Positions 17,203 through 27,317 of a stretch of 64,000 nt of DNA are shown piece after piece (within the stretch, counting starts at the first letter, position 1; the number at the start of each line of letters is the position of its first letter). Below the pieces are notes generated by a model, which was not told where the DNA came from, did not search any database, and worked only from the letters and a program-made list of their open reading frames with translations. The position numbers and the translations under genes are program-made. This DNA comes from Bacteroides reticulotermitis JCM 10512 (GTDB lineage: Bacteria > Bacteroidota > Bacteroidia > Bacteroidales > Bacteroidaceae). The stretch spans positions 1-64,000 of the forward strand of contig NZ_BAIV01000024.1 in the NCBI RefSeq assembly GCF_000517545.1. The letters run 5' to 3'.

Positions 17203-19314
17203 TTAGAATTTCGGTTTCATACCTAGGTTATACATGATGAATCCGTAGATGTCGGCTTGTTCTTCCAGTACTTTCGCCATCGGTTTACCGGCTCCGTGTC
17301 CGGCCTTGCTGTCTATGCGAATAAGCGTGGGGTAAGTTCCGTCGTTAGCTGCCTGTAGGGTTGCCGCAAACTTAAAAGAGTGGGCGGGTACTACGCGGTC
17401 GTCATGGTCGGCGGTTGTAACAAGTGTAGCGGGGTAGGTAGTGCCCGGCTTCAGATTATGTATCGGAGAGTAGGCTTTGAGATACTCGAACATCTCTTTG
17501 CTGTCTTCACTGGTTCCGTAATCGCTTGCCCAGTTCCATCCAATGGTGAATTTATGGTAGCGAAGCATATCCATAACACCTACCTGAGGGATGGCTACGC
17601 GGAATAGATCGGGGCGTTGTATCATACAGGCTCCTACAAGTAAGCCTCCGTTGGAACCTCCTACAATGGCAATCTTGTCTTTATCCGTATATTTCTGATC
17701 GATCAGGTATTCGGCAGCAGCGATGAAGTCGTCAAATACATTTTGTTTCTGCATCTTGGTTCCGGCTACGTGCCATTCTTCGCCATATTCGTTACCTCCA
17801 CGCAGGTTGACTTGTACATAGATTCCTCCGTTTTCGAGGAAAGGAATACGGGCGGCACTAAAACCTGGGTTTAAGCTGATACCAAAGCCACCGTAACCGT
17901 AAAGGAATACCGGGTTCTTGCCATCTTTCTTCAAGTCTTTCTTATAGGTGAGGAACATCGGCACTTTTACACCGTCTTTGCTGGGGAAGAAGATCTGTTC
18001 GGTCACGAAATCATCGGAATTGAACTCTACTTTCGGAGCACGGTATAGTTCATAGGTGTTCTGATCCATATCGTACTTGTAAGTTGCTCCGGGAATGGTA
18101 AACGAAGTGAATCCGAAGAAGCATTCTTTATCGTCTTTATCACCTCTGAATCCTACCGAACCGAGTGAGGGCAGTTTGATCTCCTGCAATTGTTTTCCAT
18201 CGAGATCGTATACGTAGGCATGGTTAGAGGCGTCCTTGTCGTAGGTAAGGAATAACTTGCCGCCAATTATCTCCGCGTCCGAAAGAACGGATTCCGATTC
18301 AGGAACAAGTTCCTTCCAATCGGCAAGCTTAGGACGGTTGATGTCGGCTACCATTATTTTATTCTTCGGCGCATTGTAATTGGTGGTAAGGTAAATCTTC
18401 TCGCCGATAACTTCGATCGGACTGTATTGATAGTCAAGATCGGTGGTTAGCTGCACAAAGGGTGCATTCGGTTTACTTAGATCGCGTATGGATAGATTGT
18501 TACCTCTACCTGCTCCCGACTCGAATAAGAAGAGTATCCGTTCGTCCTGACTGGTTGAAACGGTGTAGAAACGTTTCGGGTAAGCCGTATTCTGGTAGAT
18601 CAGCTTGTCTTTCGACTGTGGTTCGCCTATCTTGTGGTAATACACCTTATGATTCTCATTTACGTTAGAGAACTCTTTGCCTTTGGTGGGAGCGTCATAC
18701 GCACTGTAATAGAAGCCATCTCCCTGCCAGGCTGCACCCGCAAACTTAGCCCATTCAATATGGTCTTCCAATAGTTTGCCGGTTGCCGTATCCATCACAT
18801 AGATTTCGGACCAGTCTGAGCCGCTACGTGAAATGCTATAAGCGGTATATTTCCCATTGTTGGAGAAGTAAAGCCCGGTCAGCGCAACGGTGCCGTCTTC
18901 CGAGAGTTTATTGGGATCGAGGAATACACGAGGTTCGCTGTCCAACGCATCTTGCACATAGAACACACTCTGATTCTGCAAACCGTCGTTCTTGCTGAAG
19001 TAGTATTTACCATGCTTCTTCATGGGTGCGCTGATCTTCTCATAGTCGGCTAGTTGGGTGAGCCGCTTCAGTAGGTTTTCCCGGAAAGGGATCTGGCTAA
19101 GATACTCATTTGTCACTTTGTTTTCTGCTTCTACCCATGCGGTAGTGGCAGCACTCGTATCGTTTTCCAACCAGCGATAGGGATCGGGAACTTGTGTACC
19201 GAAATACACGTCAACAGTATCTACCTTGGCTGTTTCGGGATAAACCAGCTTCTTTTGCTGGGGTGCACATGACATGACCATGATTCCACTCATTAATAAG
19301 GATGCTTTTTTCAT
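17203..19314 (-). CDS. prolyl oligopeptidase family lipoprotein (S9A)
   Basis: A 703-residue serine peptidase that cleaves short peptides after proline. The N-terminal segment M-K-K-A-S-L-L-M...V-M-S-C-A-P is a lipobox, so the enzyme is probably exported to the periplasm or membrane. The family start D-P-Y-R-W-L-E-N-D is at about residues 44-52, followed by the seven-bladed propeller that limits substrate size. The C-terminal alpha/beta-hydrolase domain has the nucleophile in G-G-S-N-G-G-L-L, the Asp in D-H-D-D-R-V-V-P, and His in K-A-G-H-G-A-G. It sits between a GDH and the receiver/PPDK fusion. An own promoter box (19351-19358) and a terminator make it monocistronic. Confidence 0.93.
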   Translation of the reverse strand: MKKASLLMSGIMVMSCAPQQKKLVYPETAKVDTVDVYFGTQVPDPYRWLENDTSAATTAWVEAENKVTNEYLSQIPFRENLLKRLTQLADYEKISAPMKKHGKYYFSKNDGLQNQSVFYVQDALDSEPRVFLDPNKLSEDGTVALTGLYFSNNGKYTAYSISRSGSDWSEIYVMDTATGKLLEDHIEWAKFAGAAWQGDGFYYSAYDAPTKGKEFSNVNENHKVYYHKIGEPQSKDKLIYQNTAYPKRFYTVSTSQDERILFLFESGAGRGNNLSIRDLSKPNAPFVQLTTDLDYQYSPIEVIGEKIYLTTNYNAPKNKIMVADINRPKLADWKELVPESESVLSDAEIIGGKLFLTYDKDASNHAYVYDLDGKQLQEIKLPSLGSVGFRGDKDDKECFFGFTSFTIPGATYKYDMDQNTYELYRAPKVEFNSDDFVTEQIFFPSKDGVKVPMFLTYKKDLKKDGKNPVFLYGYGGFGISLNPGFSAARIPFLENGGIYVQVNLRGGNEYGEEWHVAGTKMQKQNVFDDFIAAAEYLIDQKYTDKDKIAIVGGSNGGLLVGACMIQRPDLFRVAIPQVGVMDMLRYHKFTIGWNWASDYGTSEDSKEMFEYLKAYSPIHNLKPGTTYPATLVTTADHDDRVVPAHSFKFAATLQAANDGTYPTLIRIDSKAGHGAGKPMAKVLEEQADIYGFIMYNLGMKPKF

Positions 19315-19350
19315 GTAGTTAATCTCGTTTATAAATAGAACTTCGAGTCA

Positions 19351-19358
19351 CAAACTTA
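19351..19358 (-). promoter_or_regulatory. -7 box TAAGTTTG for the prolyl oligopeptidase gene
   Basis: TAnnTTTG match on the minus strand about 37 bp before the start at 19314. Confidence 0.45.
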
Positions 19359-19423
19359 CAAAATAATTGAGGAATTGCAACTAATCTTTGTCAGAAGATA
19401 GTAGAAAATGATATATAAAGAAT

Positions 19424-19431
19424 TAACTTTG
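19424..19431 (+). promoter_or_regulatory. -7 box TAACTTTG for the receiver/PPDK-N gene
   Basis: TAnnTTTG match 56 bp before the ATG at 19487, divergent from the peptidase promoter. Confidence 0.5.
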
Positions 19432-19486
19432 CGAAATAGACAAGCCTTACTTCGAACAATTTGATATATAAAAAGAGAAAGACTTT

Positions 19487-22464
19487 ATGCTCAGCAAATA
19501 TAAATTAAACCAACTCTACTTCAAAGATACACAGTTTGCCAACCTCATGACCCGGCGTATCTTTAATATTCTGTTGATCGCCAATCCGTACGATGCTTTC
19601 ATGTTGGAAGATGACGGACGGATAGACGAGAAAATCTTTAATGAATATACGTCACTTTCCTTGCGATATCCACCTCGGTTCTCGCAGGTGTCTACCGAAG
19701 AAGAGGCGTTTGCCCAATTGGAAAGTATGCCGTTCGACTTGGTTCTCTGTATGCCGAGTACGGGTGACAATGATAGTTTTGATATCGGACGCCAGATCAA
19801 GGAGAAATACGAACATATACCGATTGTTATTCTGACACCTTTCAGTCACGGTATTACCAAACGAATCAGTAACGAGGATTTGAGTGCGTTTGAGTATGTG
19901 TTTTGCTGGCTCGGAAATACGGATTTACTGGTTTCCATCATCAAGCTGATCGAAGATAAGATGAATCTGGAGCACGATGTGCAAGAGGTAGGTGTGCAGC
20001 TTATCCTGTTGGTTGAGGATGGAGTACGTTTCTACTCGTCGATCCTTCCCAATCTGTATAAGTTTGTATTGAAGCAGAGTCAGGAGTTCTCCACCGAAGC
20101 CTTGAACGCGCATCAGCGTACGCTGCGAATGCGTGGACGTCCTAAAATTGTATTGGCACGTACGTATCAGGAAGCGTCGGAGATTTATCATAAATACCAA
20201 AATAATATACTGGGCGTTATTACCGACGTACGTTTCCCGAAAGTGGAACGAGGCGAGAAAGATGGATTGGCGGGCATCAAACTTTGTGCTGAGATACGAA
20301 AGGACAATCCTTTCATTCCGCTTATTATCCAGTCCTCCGAGTCGGAGAATTCTTTGTATGCGGCCAAGTATGGTGCCAGCTTCATTGACAAGAACTCCAA
20401 GAAGATGGATGTCGACCTGCGTCGCATTGTTTCGGACAACTTTGGCTTTGGCGATTTTATCTTCCGCAATCCGGAGACCGGTGAGGAGATTGCCCGTGTA
20501 CGAAATCTGAAGGAGTTGCAGAACATTCTGTTTGCTGTACCTGCCGAGTCTTTTCTTTATCACATCAGTCGTAATCACGTTTCCCGTTGGCTGTATTCGC
20601 GGGCGATGTTCCCCATTGCCGAATTTCTGCGACCGATAACCTGGAATAGCTTGCAGGATGTGGATGCTCATCGCAAGATCATATTCGAAGCCATTGTGAA
20701 ATACCGTAAGATGAAGAACCAGGGTGTGGTTGCTGTCTTCAAACGCGATCGATTCGACCGTTACTCTAACTTTGCACGTATCGGCGACGGGTCGTTGGGC
20801 GGTAAAGGACGCGGTCTGGCGTTTATCGACAACATGGTGAAGCAATATCCAGAGTTTGACGAGTTTGAAAACGCAAGCGTAGCTATTCCTAAAACTGTAG
20901 TGCTGTGTACGGATGTGTTCGATGAGTTTATGGAATCGAACAATCTCTATCAGATCGGACTTTCGGAGGTTGATGATGATACCATACTACGCTATTTCCT
21001 GAAGGCGAAGCTGCCCGACCGACTGGTAGAGGACTTCTTTACCTTCTTTGATGTAGTGAAATCACCGATAGCTATCCGTTCGTCTTCTTTGTTGGAAGAC
21101 TCGCATTATCAGCCATTCGCGGGGATTTACAGTACCTATATGATTCCTTACCTGGATGATAAATATGAAATGTTGCGTATGCTTTCCGATGCGATTAAAG
21201 GTGTGTATGCTTCGGTCTACTTTCGCGATAGCAAAGCCTATATGCAGGCTACTTCCAATGTGATCGATCAGGAGAAAATGGCGGTTATCTTGCAGGAGGT
21301 TGTCGGTAATCAGTATGGCGATCATTACTATCCGTCTATGTCGGGTGTGGCGCGTTCGCTCAATTATTATCCGATAGGGGACGAGAAAGCGGAAGAAGGA
21401 ACGGTTAATCTCGCTTTAGGGTTGGGTAAATACATTGTAGATGGTGGCATGACACTTCGCTTTTCTCCCTATCATCCGCATCAGGTGTTGCAAACCAGTG
21501 AATTGGATATTGCGTTGAAGGAGACTCAGACTCGTTTCTATGCATTAGACTTGAAGAATGTGGGCGAAGAGTTTTCCATCGACGACGGTTTTAACCTGTT
21601 GAAACTTCATGTGAAGGAAGCCGAGAACGACGGTTCTCTGCACTACATCGCTTCTACATACGATCCACACGACCAAGTGATACGTGACGGACTTTACCCC
21701 GGTGGGCGCAAAGTAATCACATTCGCTAATATCCTACAGCATGACGTTTTCCCGCTGGCACGTATCCTGCAATTGGTGTTGAAGAATAGTGAACAGGAAA
21801 TGCGACGTCCGGTAGAAATCGAATTCGCTGCTAGTCTGAGTCGGGACAAAGATAGGCAGGTACGTTCTACCTCTTGCAGATCCGTCCGATTGTGGACAGC
21901 AAAGAGATGCTTGATGAGGACCTGGCTCAAGTACCGGATGCGAGTGTGGTCTTACGTTCCGACAATTCATTGGGGCATGGCGTGATGAATGACATTTGTG
22001 ACATTGTGTATGTAAAGACCGATAATTACAGTGCTTCCAACAATCAGGCCATTGCCTGGGAGATTGAGAAGATCAACCAACAGTTTCTGGCGGATGGTAA
22101 GAATTATATTCTGGTTGGACCGGGACGTTGGGGAAGTAGTGACTCTTGGTTGGGCATTCCTGTGAAGTGGCCGCATATCTCCGCTGCCCGTGTCATTGTG
22201 GAAGCCGGATTGACCAACTACCGCGTAGATCCCAGTCAGGGGACACATTTCTTTCAGAACCTGACTTCTTTCGGCGTGGGTTATTTCACGATCAATGCTT
22301 TTATTAACGATGGTGTATACAACCAGGAATTTCTGAATGCGCAGCCTGCTGTGGAAGAGACCAAGTTTCTGCGCCACGTCCGTTTTGAACACCCGGTTGT
22401 GGTGAAGATGGATGGAAAGAAGAAGTTGGGTGTTGTGCTGTTGCCGAAGGATGACGCACGGTAA
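19487..22464 (+). CDS. receiver-like / PEP-pyruvate-binding (PPDK-N) fusion protein, one frameshift
   Basis: About 992 residues after repair. Residues about 20-155 form a degenerate response-regulator fold. Residues about 170-335 form a second one with a canonical acceptor-like segment (G-V-I-T-D-V-R-F-P) and conserved Lys near K-Y-G-A-S-F-I-D-K. From about 430 to the end lies a complete pyruvate-phosphate-dikinase N-terminal ATP-grasp domain: G-S-L-G-G-K-G-R-G-L, A-I-R-S-S-S-L-L-E-D, F-A-G-I-Y-S-T-Y and L-L-Q-I-R-P-I-V. The swivelling phosphohistidine and PEP-utilising TIM-barrel domains of true PEP synthase or PPDK are missing, so it should not be called a PEP synthase. A one-base loss at about 21865 (TTT to TT) breaks the frame. 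It is cytoplasmic and flanked by the two GDH genes. A regulatory or kinase role is inference. Confidence 0.78.
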
Positions 22465-22483
22465 GAGCAGTTAGTATATAAAA

Positions 22484-22518
22484 ATACTCCCGCCTTCTCT
22501 TTCGAAAGACGGGAGTAT
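22484..22518. terminator. bidirectional terminator
   Basis: A 13-bp stem (ATACTCCCGCCTT at 22484-22496 with AAGACGGGAGTAT at 22506-22518, one wobble pair) lies between the convergent PPDK-N fusion and gdhA genes. Confidence 0.8.
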
Positions 22519-22545
22519 AAACTATAGCTTACTATATAGGGCTGA

Positions 22546-23880
22546 TTATAAGACTCCTTGTGCCATCATCGCTTTGGCAACCTTCATAAATCCGGCTACG
22601 TTAGCTCCTTTTACATAGTTTACATATCCGTCAGCTTCCGTACCGTACTGTACACAAGCTTCGTGGATGCTCTTCATGATGCTTTTCAGTTTATCGTCTA
22701 CTTCTTCGGAACTCCAGCTTAGTTTGATTGAGTTCTGAGTCATTTCCAAACCGGATACCGATACACCACCGGCATTAGCTGCCTTACCCGGTGCATACAA
22801 TATTTTTGCTTCCTGGAAGATACGAACCGCTTCCGGAGTAGAAGGCATATTAGCACCTTCGGCAACAGCGATCACGCCATTAGCAACCAATTTCTTGGCA
22901 TCGTCACCATTAATCTCGTTCTGAGTAGCAGAAGGCAGAGCGATATCTCCCTTTTCTCCCCATGGGCGAGCTCCTTCTACGTATTTGCATCCGTATGTTT
23001 CGGCATATTCGCGGATACGACCCCGATACAAGCCTTTCAGTTCCATGATGTAATTCAGTTTTTCGCGGTCGATACCTGCGGGATCATAGATGTAACCATC
23101 CGAATCGGAGCAAGTTACTACTTTACCACCTAGTTCGAGAACTTTCTCAATGGTGTATTGAGCAACGTTACCGGAACCGGAAACCAGACAGGTTTTACCT
23201 TTCAGGTCGGTACCTTTAGTTTGCAGCATTTCCATCAGGAAGTAGATGTTACCGTAACCGGTTGCTTCCGGACGAATGAGTGAGCCTCCGAATTCGCGCC
23301 CTTTACCAGTGAATGTTCCGGTAAATTCATGAGTCAGCTTCTTATACATACCGAACATGAAGCCTACTTCACGACCTCCTACACCAATATCACCGGCTGG
23401 AACGTCTGTCTCAGGACCGATATGACGCCACAGTTCCAACATGAACGACTGTACAAAACGCATTACTTCAGCGTTTGATTTGCCACGTGGAGAGAAGTCC
23501 GATCCTCCTTTACCACCACCCATAGGCAGTGTGGTGAGTGAGTTTTTGAATGTTTGTTCAAAAGCCAAGAACTTCAGAATTGAAAGATTTACGGATGAGT
23601 GGAAACGGATACCGCCTTTGTAAGGGCCGATCGCGTTGTTGTGCTGTATACGGTAACCCATGTTTGTTTGGATATTGCCTTTATCGTCCATCCAAGTAAC
23701 ACGGAACTGGTATACTCTATCGGGAATACACAAACGTTCAATCAGGTTTGCTTTATCAAATTCCGGGTGTTTGTTGTATTCTTCTTCAATGGTAGAAAGA
23801 ACTTCTTCCACTGCTTGATGATACTCTGGTTCGTTGGGGAACCGTCTTTTCAAATCGTCTAAGACCTTAGCTGCATTCAT
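22546..23880 (-). CDS. gdhA: glutamate dehydrogenase, NADP-type
   Basis: Intact 444-residue glutamate dehydrogenase paralogous to the gene at 15646. Catalytic motifs are conserved (P-M-G-G-G-K-G-G-S-D-F, P-A-G-D-I-G-V-G-G-R-E). The cofactor loop reads S-G-S-G-N-V-A-Q-Y-T-I-E-K with T-C-S-D-S-D-G after the second strand. This matches the NADP-specific E. coli GdhA pattern and points to the ammonium-assimilating enzyme. A -7 box TACTTTTG (23940-23947) lies 60 bp upstream. The hairpin at 22484-22518 terminates it. The pairing of NAD- and NADP-type enzymes around the peptidase and fusion gene resembles the arrangement I recall in Bacteroides genomes. Confidence 0.95.
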   Translation of the reverse strand: MNAAKVLDDLKRRFPNEPEYHQAVEEVLSTIEEEYNKHPEFDKANLIERLCIPDRVYQFRVTWMDDKGNIQTNMGYRIQHNNAIGPYKGGIRFHSSVNLSILKFLAFEQTFKNSLTTLPMGGGKGGSDFSPRGKSNAEVMRFVQSFMLELWRHIGPETDVPAGDIGVGGREVGFMFGMYKKLTHEFTGTFTGKGREFGGSLIRPEATGYGNIYFLMEMLQTKGTDLKGKTCLVSGSGNVAQYTIEKVLELGGKVVTCSDSDGYIYDPAGIDREKLNYIMELKGLYRGRIREYAETYGCKYVEGARPWGEKGDIALPSATQNEINGDDAKKLVANGVIAVAEGANMPSTPEAVRIFQEAKILYAPGKAANAGGVSVSGLEMTQNSIKLSWSSEEVDDKLKSIMKSIHEACVQYGTEADGYVNYVKGANVAGFMKVAKAMMAQGVL

Positions 23881-23939
23881 AATCTTTTTCTTTTATTGGT
23901 TGTTGTAAATTCGCTTATCCACTTCTTTTAATGCGGTTG

Positions 23940-23947
23940 CAAAAGTA
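23940..23947 (-). promoter_or_regulatory. -7 box TACTTTTG for gdhA
   Basis: TAnnTTTG match on the minus strand, 60 bp before the gdhA start. Confidence 0.5.
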
Positions 23948-23985
23948 AAGATAAAAATTGTACTTTCAAACATATTATAAATAAA

Positions 23986-24023
23986 AGTGCGATAAAATAT
24001 TAAATATGATATTTTATCGCACT
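23986..24023 (-). terminator. terminator of the malic enzyme unit
   Basis: A perfect 15-bp inverted repeat (AGTGCGATAAAATAT at 23986-24000, complement at 24009-24023). It overlaps the last codons of the small membrane protein gene and separates it from gdhA. Confidence 0.75.
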
Positions 24024-24218
24024 GAAAGTGGAAAAAAAGATATTATTTCTTTCTTTTGATTGCTTTGTATATAGGGATGCCTGCCAAGCTCCGGAGAGGA
24101 TGATCATACCGATAGTCATTCCATTGATCTGCTTCGCTTTGGACAGTATTAAATAGCAAAGCGCCAGCCAAAAGAGGCTGACGCATACTATTTGTGATTT
24201 ACTTAACGGACGTTTCAC
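24000..24218 (-). CDS. small membrane protein, GTG start, coupled to malic enzyme
   Basis: A 72-residue basic protein with two likely membrane helices (about residues 10-25 and 33-48) separated by a short K-A-K-Q-I-N loop. It begins with GTG at 24216-24218 that overlaps the TGA of the malic enzyme gene in the sequence GTGA, which suggests translational coupling. The last codons form part of the terminator hairpin. I do not recognise a family. Hydrophobic pattern and the overlap favour a real gene, though the alternative is a chance open frame in the leader between genes. Confidence 0.5.
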   Translation of the reverse strand: MKRPLSKSQIVCVSLFWLALCYLILSKAKQINGMTIGMIILSGAWQASLYTKQSKERNNIFFSTFSAIKYHI

Positions 24219-26503
24219 TTATTTCTTCTCTTCTTGTCTACGATGGCGTCAATCACAGCAACCGCAGTGATGTTGACAATGTCGCGAACCGAACTTTCGG
24301 AATCGGTGAAATGAATAGGTTTATTCAGTCCCATCTGGATCGGGCCAATAAGTTGAATGTCATGATTCATAGCCTGCAACAACTTATAACTGGCATTGGC
24401 AGAACTTAGATTCGGGAATATCAATGTATTGACATCCTTACCGTTCAGGCGAGTGAATGGGTACTTAGCATCACGTAGTTCGCGGTTGAATGCGAAGTTC
24501 ACCTGCATTTCGCCATCAATAGCCAGATCCGGGTTCTGTTCCTGTATCGTAGCTACTGCCTGATGTACTTTCATCGGGCTACCGGATTGATCGGAACCGA
24601 AGTTCGAGTAACTAATCATGGCCATAACCGGCGTATGATTGAAGAAACGTACGGTCTTCTCGGCCAACTGAGCGATGTCTGTCAGCGTAGTTGTATCCGG
24701 ATGACGGTTGATTAATGTATCCGCCAGGAAGTAAGTTCCTTTCTTCGTATTTAAGATGTGCATGGTACCGAAGTGTTTGTAGCCGGGCTGTATGCCGATT
24801 ACCTCTTTGGCAACCTTAATCGTATTGCTATATTTGGTATAGAGTCCGGTAATGAAAGCATCGGCTTCACCTGTTTCCACCATCATCATACCGAAATAAT
24901 TGCGTTCGAACAACTTATCGTTGGCTTCTTCGAAAGAGAAACCTTCGCGGGCACGCTTTTCTGCCAGAATATGTGCATAGCGTTCGCGGCGTTCAGTTTC
25001 GCGGTCGTGACGCATATTGACGATCTCAATACCTTCAAGGCACAATTCCATTTCCTTAGCTAGCTTTTCGATGCGTTCCTCATTGCCCAGCAATATGGGG
25101 TGACAGATGCCTTCCGACTTAGCTTCTACGGCAGCTTTCAGCATATTGGGGTGAATACCTTCGGCAAAGACTACGCGTTGCGGATTGCAACGAGCCGTAT
25201 CAAACAGTTGACGAGTCATTTTGGATTCATATCCCATCAATTCGCGCAATTGGATCTTGTACGCGTCCCAGTCTGTAATTTCGTTGCGTGCCACACCGCT
25301 TTCCATAGCTGCTTTTGCCACAGCGCAAGAAACCTCGGTGATAAGACGTGGATCGACCGGCTTGGGAATAAAGTATTCGGGGCCGAAAGTGAAGTTATTT
25401 ACGTGGTATGCCTCGTTCACTACATCGGGTACAGGCTGTTTGGCCAGATTAGCGATAGCGTGTACGGCGGCAATCTTCATCTCTTCGTTGATCGCTTTGG
25501 CGTGTGTATCCAATGCACCACGGAAGATATATGGGAATCCAATTACATTATTGATTTGATTCGGATAGTCGGAGCGTCCGGTAGCCATTAGCACATCGGG
25601 ACGTGCCTCCATCGCTTCTTCGTACGAAATCTCGGGCGTTGGGTTAGCCAGTGCGAATACGATTGGCATGGGAGCCATGCTACGTACCATGTCTTGCGAC
25701 AATACGTTACCTTTAGACAAGCCTAGGAATACATCGGCACCTTTTATCGCTTCTGCCAGCGTGTGAATATCAGTCCGATCCGTAGCGAAATATCTCTTCT
25801 GCTCATTCAGGTCGGTACGTATCTTATTGATAACGCCTTTACTGTCGAGCATGACGATGTTTTCGAGACGGGCTCCTAATGATACATACAATTTGGTACA
25901 TGATACAGCGGAAGCACCGGCACCATTCACGACGATTTTTACCTCTTCGATCTTCTTGCCTGCTACCTGTAAAGCGTTCACCAGTCCGGCACTGGAAATA
26001 ATGGCCGTACCGTGTTGGTCGTCGTGCATGACGGGAATATCTAATTCTTCCTTCAGCCGGCGTTCTATTTCAAAACACTCCGGGGCTTTGATATCTTCCA
26101 GATTGATACCTCCAAAGGTCGGTGCGATGGCTTTAACTGCTTGGATAAATTTCTCAGGATCTTTTTCGTCCAGTTCGATGTCAAACACATCTATCCCTGC
26201 GTAAATTTTGAAAAGCAATCCTTTTCCTTCCATTACCGGCTTGCCACTTAGTGCACCGATATCACCTAATCCAAGTACGGCTGTTCCATTTGAAATAACA
26301 GCGACAAGATTACCTTTGGCTGTATACTTATAAGCATCCAACGGATTCTTCTCAATTTCAAGACATGGTTCTGCTACACCGGGAGAATATGCTAGTGATA
26401 AGTCGGTTTGTGTACTGTACGGTTTGGTAGGAACTACCTCAATCTTACCGGGTTTGCCCTGTGAATGGTAGAGCAAAGCGGCTTCTTTGGTTATTTTACC
26501 CAT
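24215..26503 (-). CDS. maeB: NADP-dependent malic enzyme fused to phosphotransacetylase domain
   Basis: A 762-residue MaeB-type enzyme converting malate to pyruvate plus CO2 and NADPH. The N-terminal malic domain has the [12 protein letters not shown] signature, and the NAD(P)-binding part has V-V-N-G-A-G-A-S-A. The C-terminal half (about 430-760) is a phosphate acetyl/butyryltransferase-like domain (R-V-V-F-A-E-G to the end), which in MaeB proteins is regulatory and catalytically silent. ATG at 26503 is chosen because the longer frame to 26545 would begin before the predicted transcription start (-7 box TAAATTTG at 26543-26550). It is followed by an overlapping small membrane-protein gene. 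It feeds pyruvate and NADPH near the GDH pair. Confidence 0.93.
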   Translation of the reverse strand: MGKITKEAALLYHSQGKPGKIEVVPTKPYSTQTDLSLAYSPGVAEPCLEIEKNPLDAYKYTAKGNLVAVISNGTAVLGLGDIGALSGKPVMEGKGLLFKIYAGIDVFDIELDEKDPEKFIQAVKAIAPTFGGINLEDIKAPECFEIERRLKEELDIPVMHDDQHGTAIISSAGLVNALQVAGKKIEEVKIVVNGAGASAVSCTKLYVSLGARLENIVMLDSKGVINKIRTDLNEQKRYFATDRTDIHTLAEAIKGADVFLGLSKGNVLSQDMVRSMAPMPIVFALANPTPEISYEEAMEARPDVLMATGRSDYPNQINNVIGFPYIFRGALDTHAKAINEEMKIAAVHAIANLAKQPVPDVVNEAYHVNNFTFGPEYFIPKPVDPRLITEVSCAVAKAAMESGVARNEITDWDAYKIQLRELMGYESKMTRQLFDTARCNPQRVVFAEGIHPNMLKAAVEAKSEGICHPILLGNEERIEKLAKEMELCLEGIEIVNMRHDRETERRERYAHILAEKRAREGFSFEEANDKLFERNYFGMMMVETGEADAFITGLYTKYSNTIKVAKEVIGIQPGYKHFGTMHILNTKKGTYFLADTLINRHPDTTTLTDIAQLAEKTVRFFNHTPVMAMISYSNFGSDQSGSPMKVHQAVATIQEQNPDLAIDGEMQVNFAFNRELRDAKYPFTRLNGKDVNTLIFPNLSSANASYKLLQAMNHDIQLIGPIQMGLNKPIHFTDSESSVRDIVNITAVAVIDAIVDKKRRNK

Positions 26504-26542
26504 AGTATTTAAGTATTTATATGTGAGTTTTTCGAGTGATCG

Positions 26543-26550
26543 CAAATTTA
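26543..26550 (-). promoter_or_regulatory. -7 box TAAATTTG for the malic enzyme gene
   Basis: TAnnTTTG match on the minus strand 40 bp before the ATG at 26503. It argues against the longer open frame starting at 26545. Confidence 0.45.
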
Positions 26551-27072
26551 GGAATAAAAGTTAGAATTCGTCGCCCTACGGATATAAATTCTATTAAATT
26601 TATAGCAAAATGACTAAAAAAATGAGAATATTTGTTAGTTTAATCGGCTTGTATCTTAAAATCCTGAAATTGTTTATTTTATTGCTAAGCGGGTTAGTGG
26701 GAAACCTCAACAAGGCTTTCGGAATAAAGCGTTGTACACACGGGTGCTTTATTTAGGGCCTGCCTTTTTCGGAAACTTGCTTTGAGGAACTCATTCTGCC
26801 AAAAAACTTTGAAAAATAACTCTTTTTCGGCAAGACTCGCATCGGAGCAGTTAGTCAACGATCAACGATGCGTGGAAATCGCTCTTAAAAAGTAAACCGG
26901 ATGCAGGGATAAGGAATAGATGCGTCCGTGCCGGAGGAGAAGATGTAGAGAAGGAACGCTGCTAAAAACAGGGATCAGGGAAAGGCTTGGCAATTGGTTA
27001 GAGCGAGAAGCGTAGACGAAGCCGGATAAAAGGGGAAGACGTAGGTGACCGGACAAAAGGTTACGGCGTTTG
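26551..27072. other. gene-free interval upstream of malic enzyme
   Basis: No gene is supported in these 520 bases. A weak 8-bp inverted repeat AATAAAGC/GCTTTATT lies at 26723-26730/26746-26753. A purine-rich tract occupies about 26880-27060 with only a shadow open frame on the minus strand. The interval leads into the tandem array at 27073. Confidence 0.5.
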
Positions 27073-27226
27073 GTTATTCTCATGCCTATGAAACTTTATT
27101 CTCATGCGGAGGAAACAGTTGTTTCATGCCTGTGAAACACTTTTCTCATGCCTATGAAACAACTTTCTCATGCTTGTGAAACACTTTTCTCATGCCTGTG
27201 AAACAAAAGCTTCACCTATATGAAAC
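27073..27226. repeat. tandem array of seven 22-bp dyad units
   Basis: Seven contiguous units of exactly 22 bp (27073, 27095, 27117, 27139, 27161, 27183 and 27205), each ending in GAAAC. The consensus centre is TTTCTCATGCCTGTGAAAC, an imperfect palindrome. Units 4 and 6 differ by one base, while units 2 and 7 are the most divergent. The core CAT-N4-GTG sits at the same unit position as GAC/CAC-N4-GTG in the array at 11560. It lies between the GH30 gene end and the malic enzyme promoter. There are no spacers, so it is not a CRISPR array. Confidence 0.88.
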
Positions 27227-27280
27227 AACTGATATGCAATGTTCTTCTGTGGCTACACTTCGGTTGTGTTTACCTTTGAT

Positions 27281-27310
27281 CTCTCTATACACATTGCTGT
27301 GCATAGAGAG
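27281..27310 (-). terminator. hairpin after GH30 gene
   Basis: CTCTCTAT at 27281-27288 pairs with ATAGAGAG at 27303-27310, just beyond the GH30 stop at 27318. No clear T-tract, so termination is inferred from position. Confidence 0.5.
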
Positions 27311-27317
27311 AATCTGG

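Noticed and set aside
19487-22464. Annotation as phosphoenolpyruvate synthase
   Set aside because: Only the ATP/pyruvate-binding domain is present; the phosphohistidine and PEP-binding domains are missing.
26862-27083. 73-codon open frame on the minus strand
   Set aside because: Ser/Leu/Arg-rich low-complexity reading through a purine-rich tract and the first repeat unit, no promoter box and no recognisable family.
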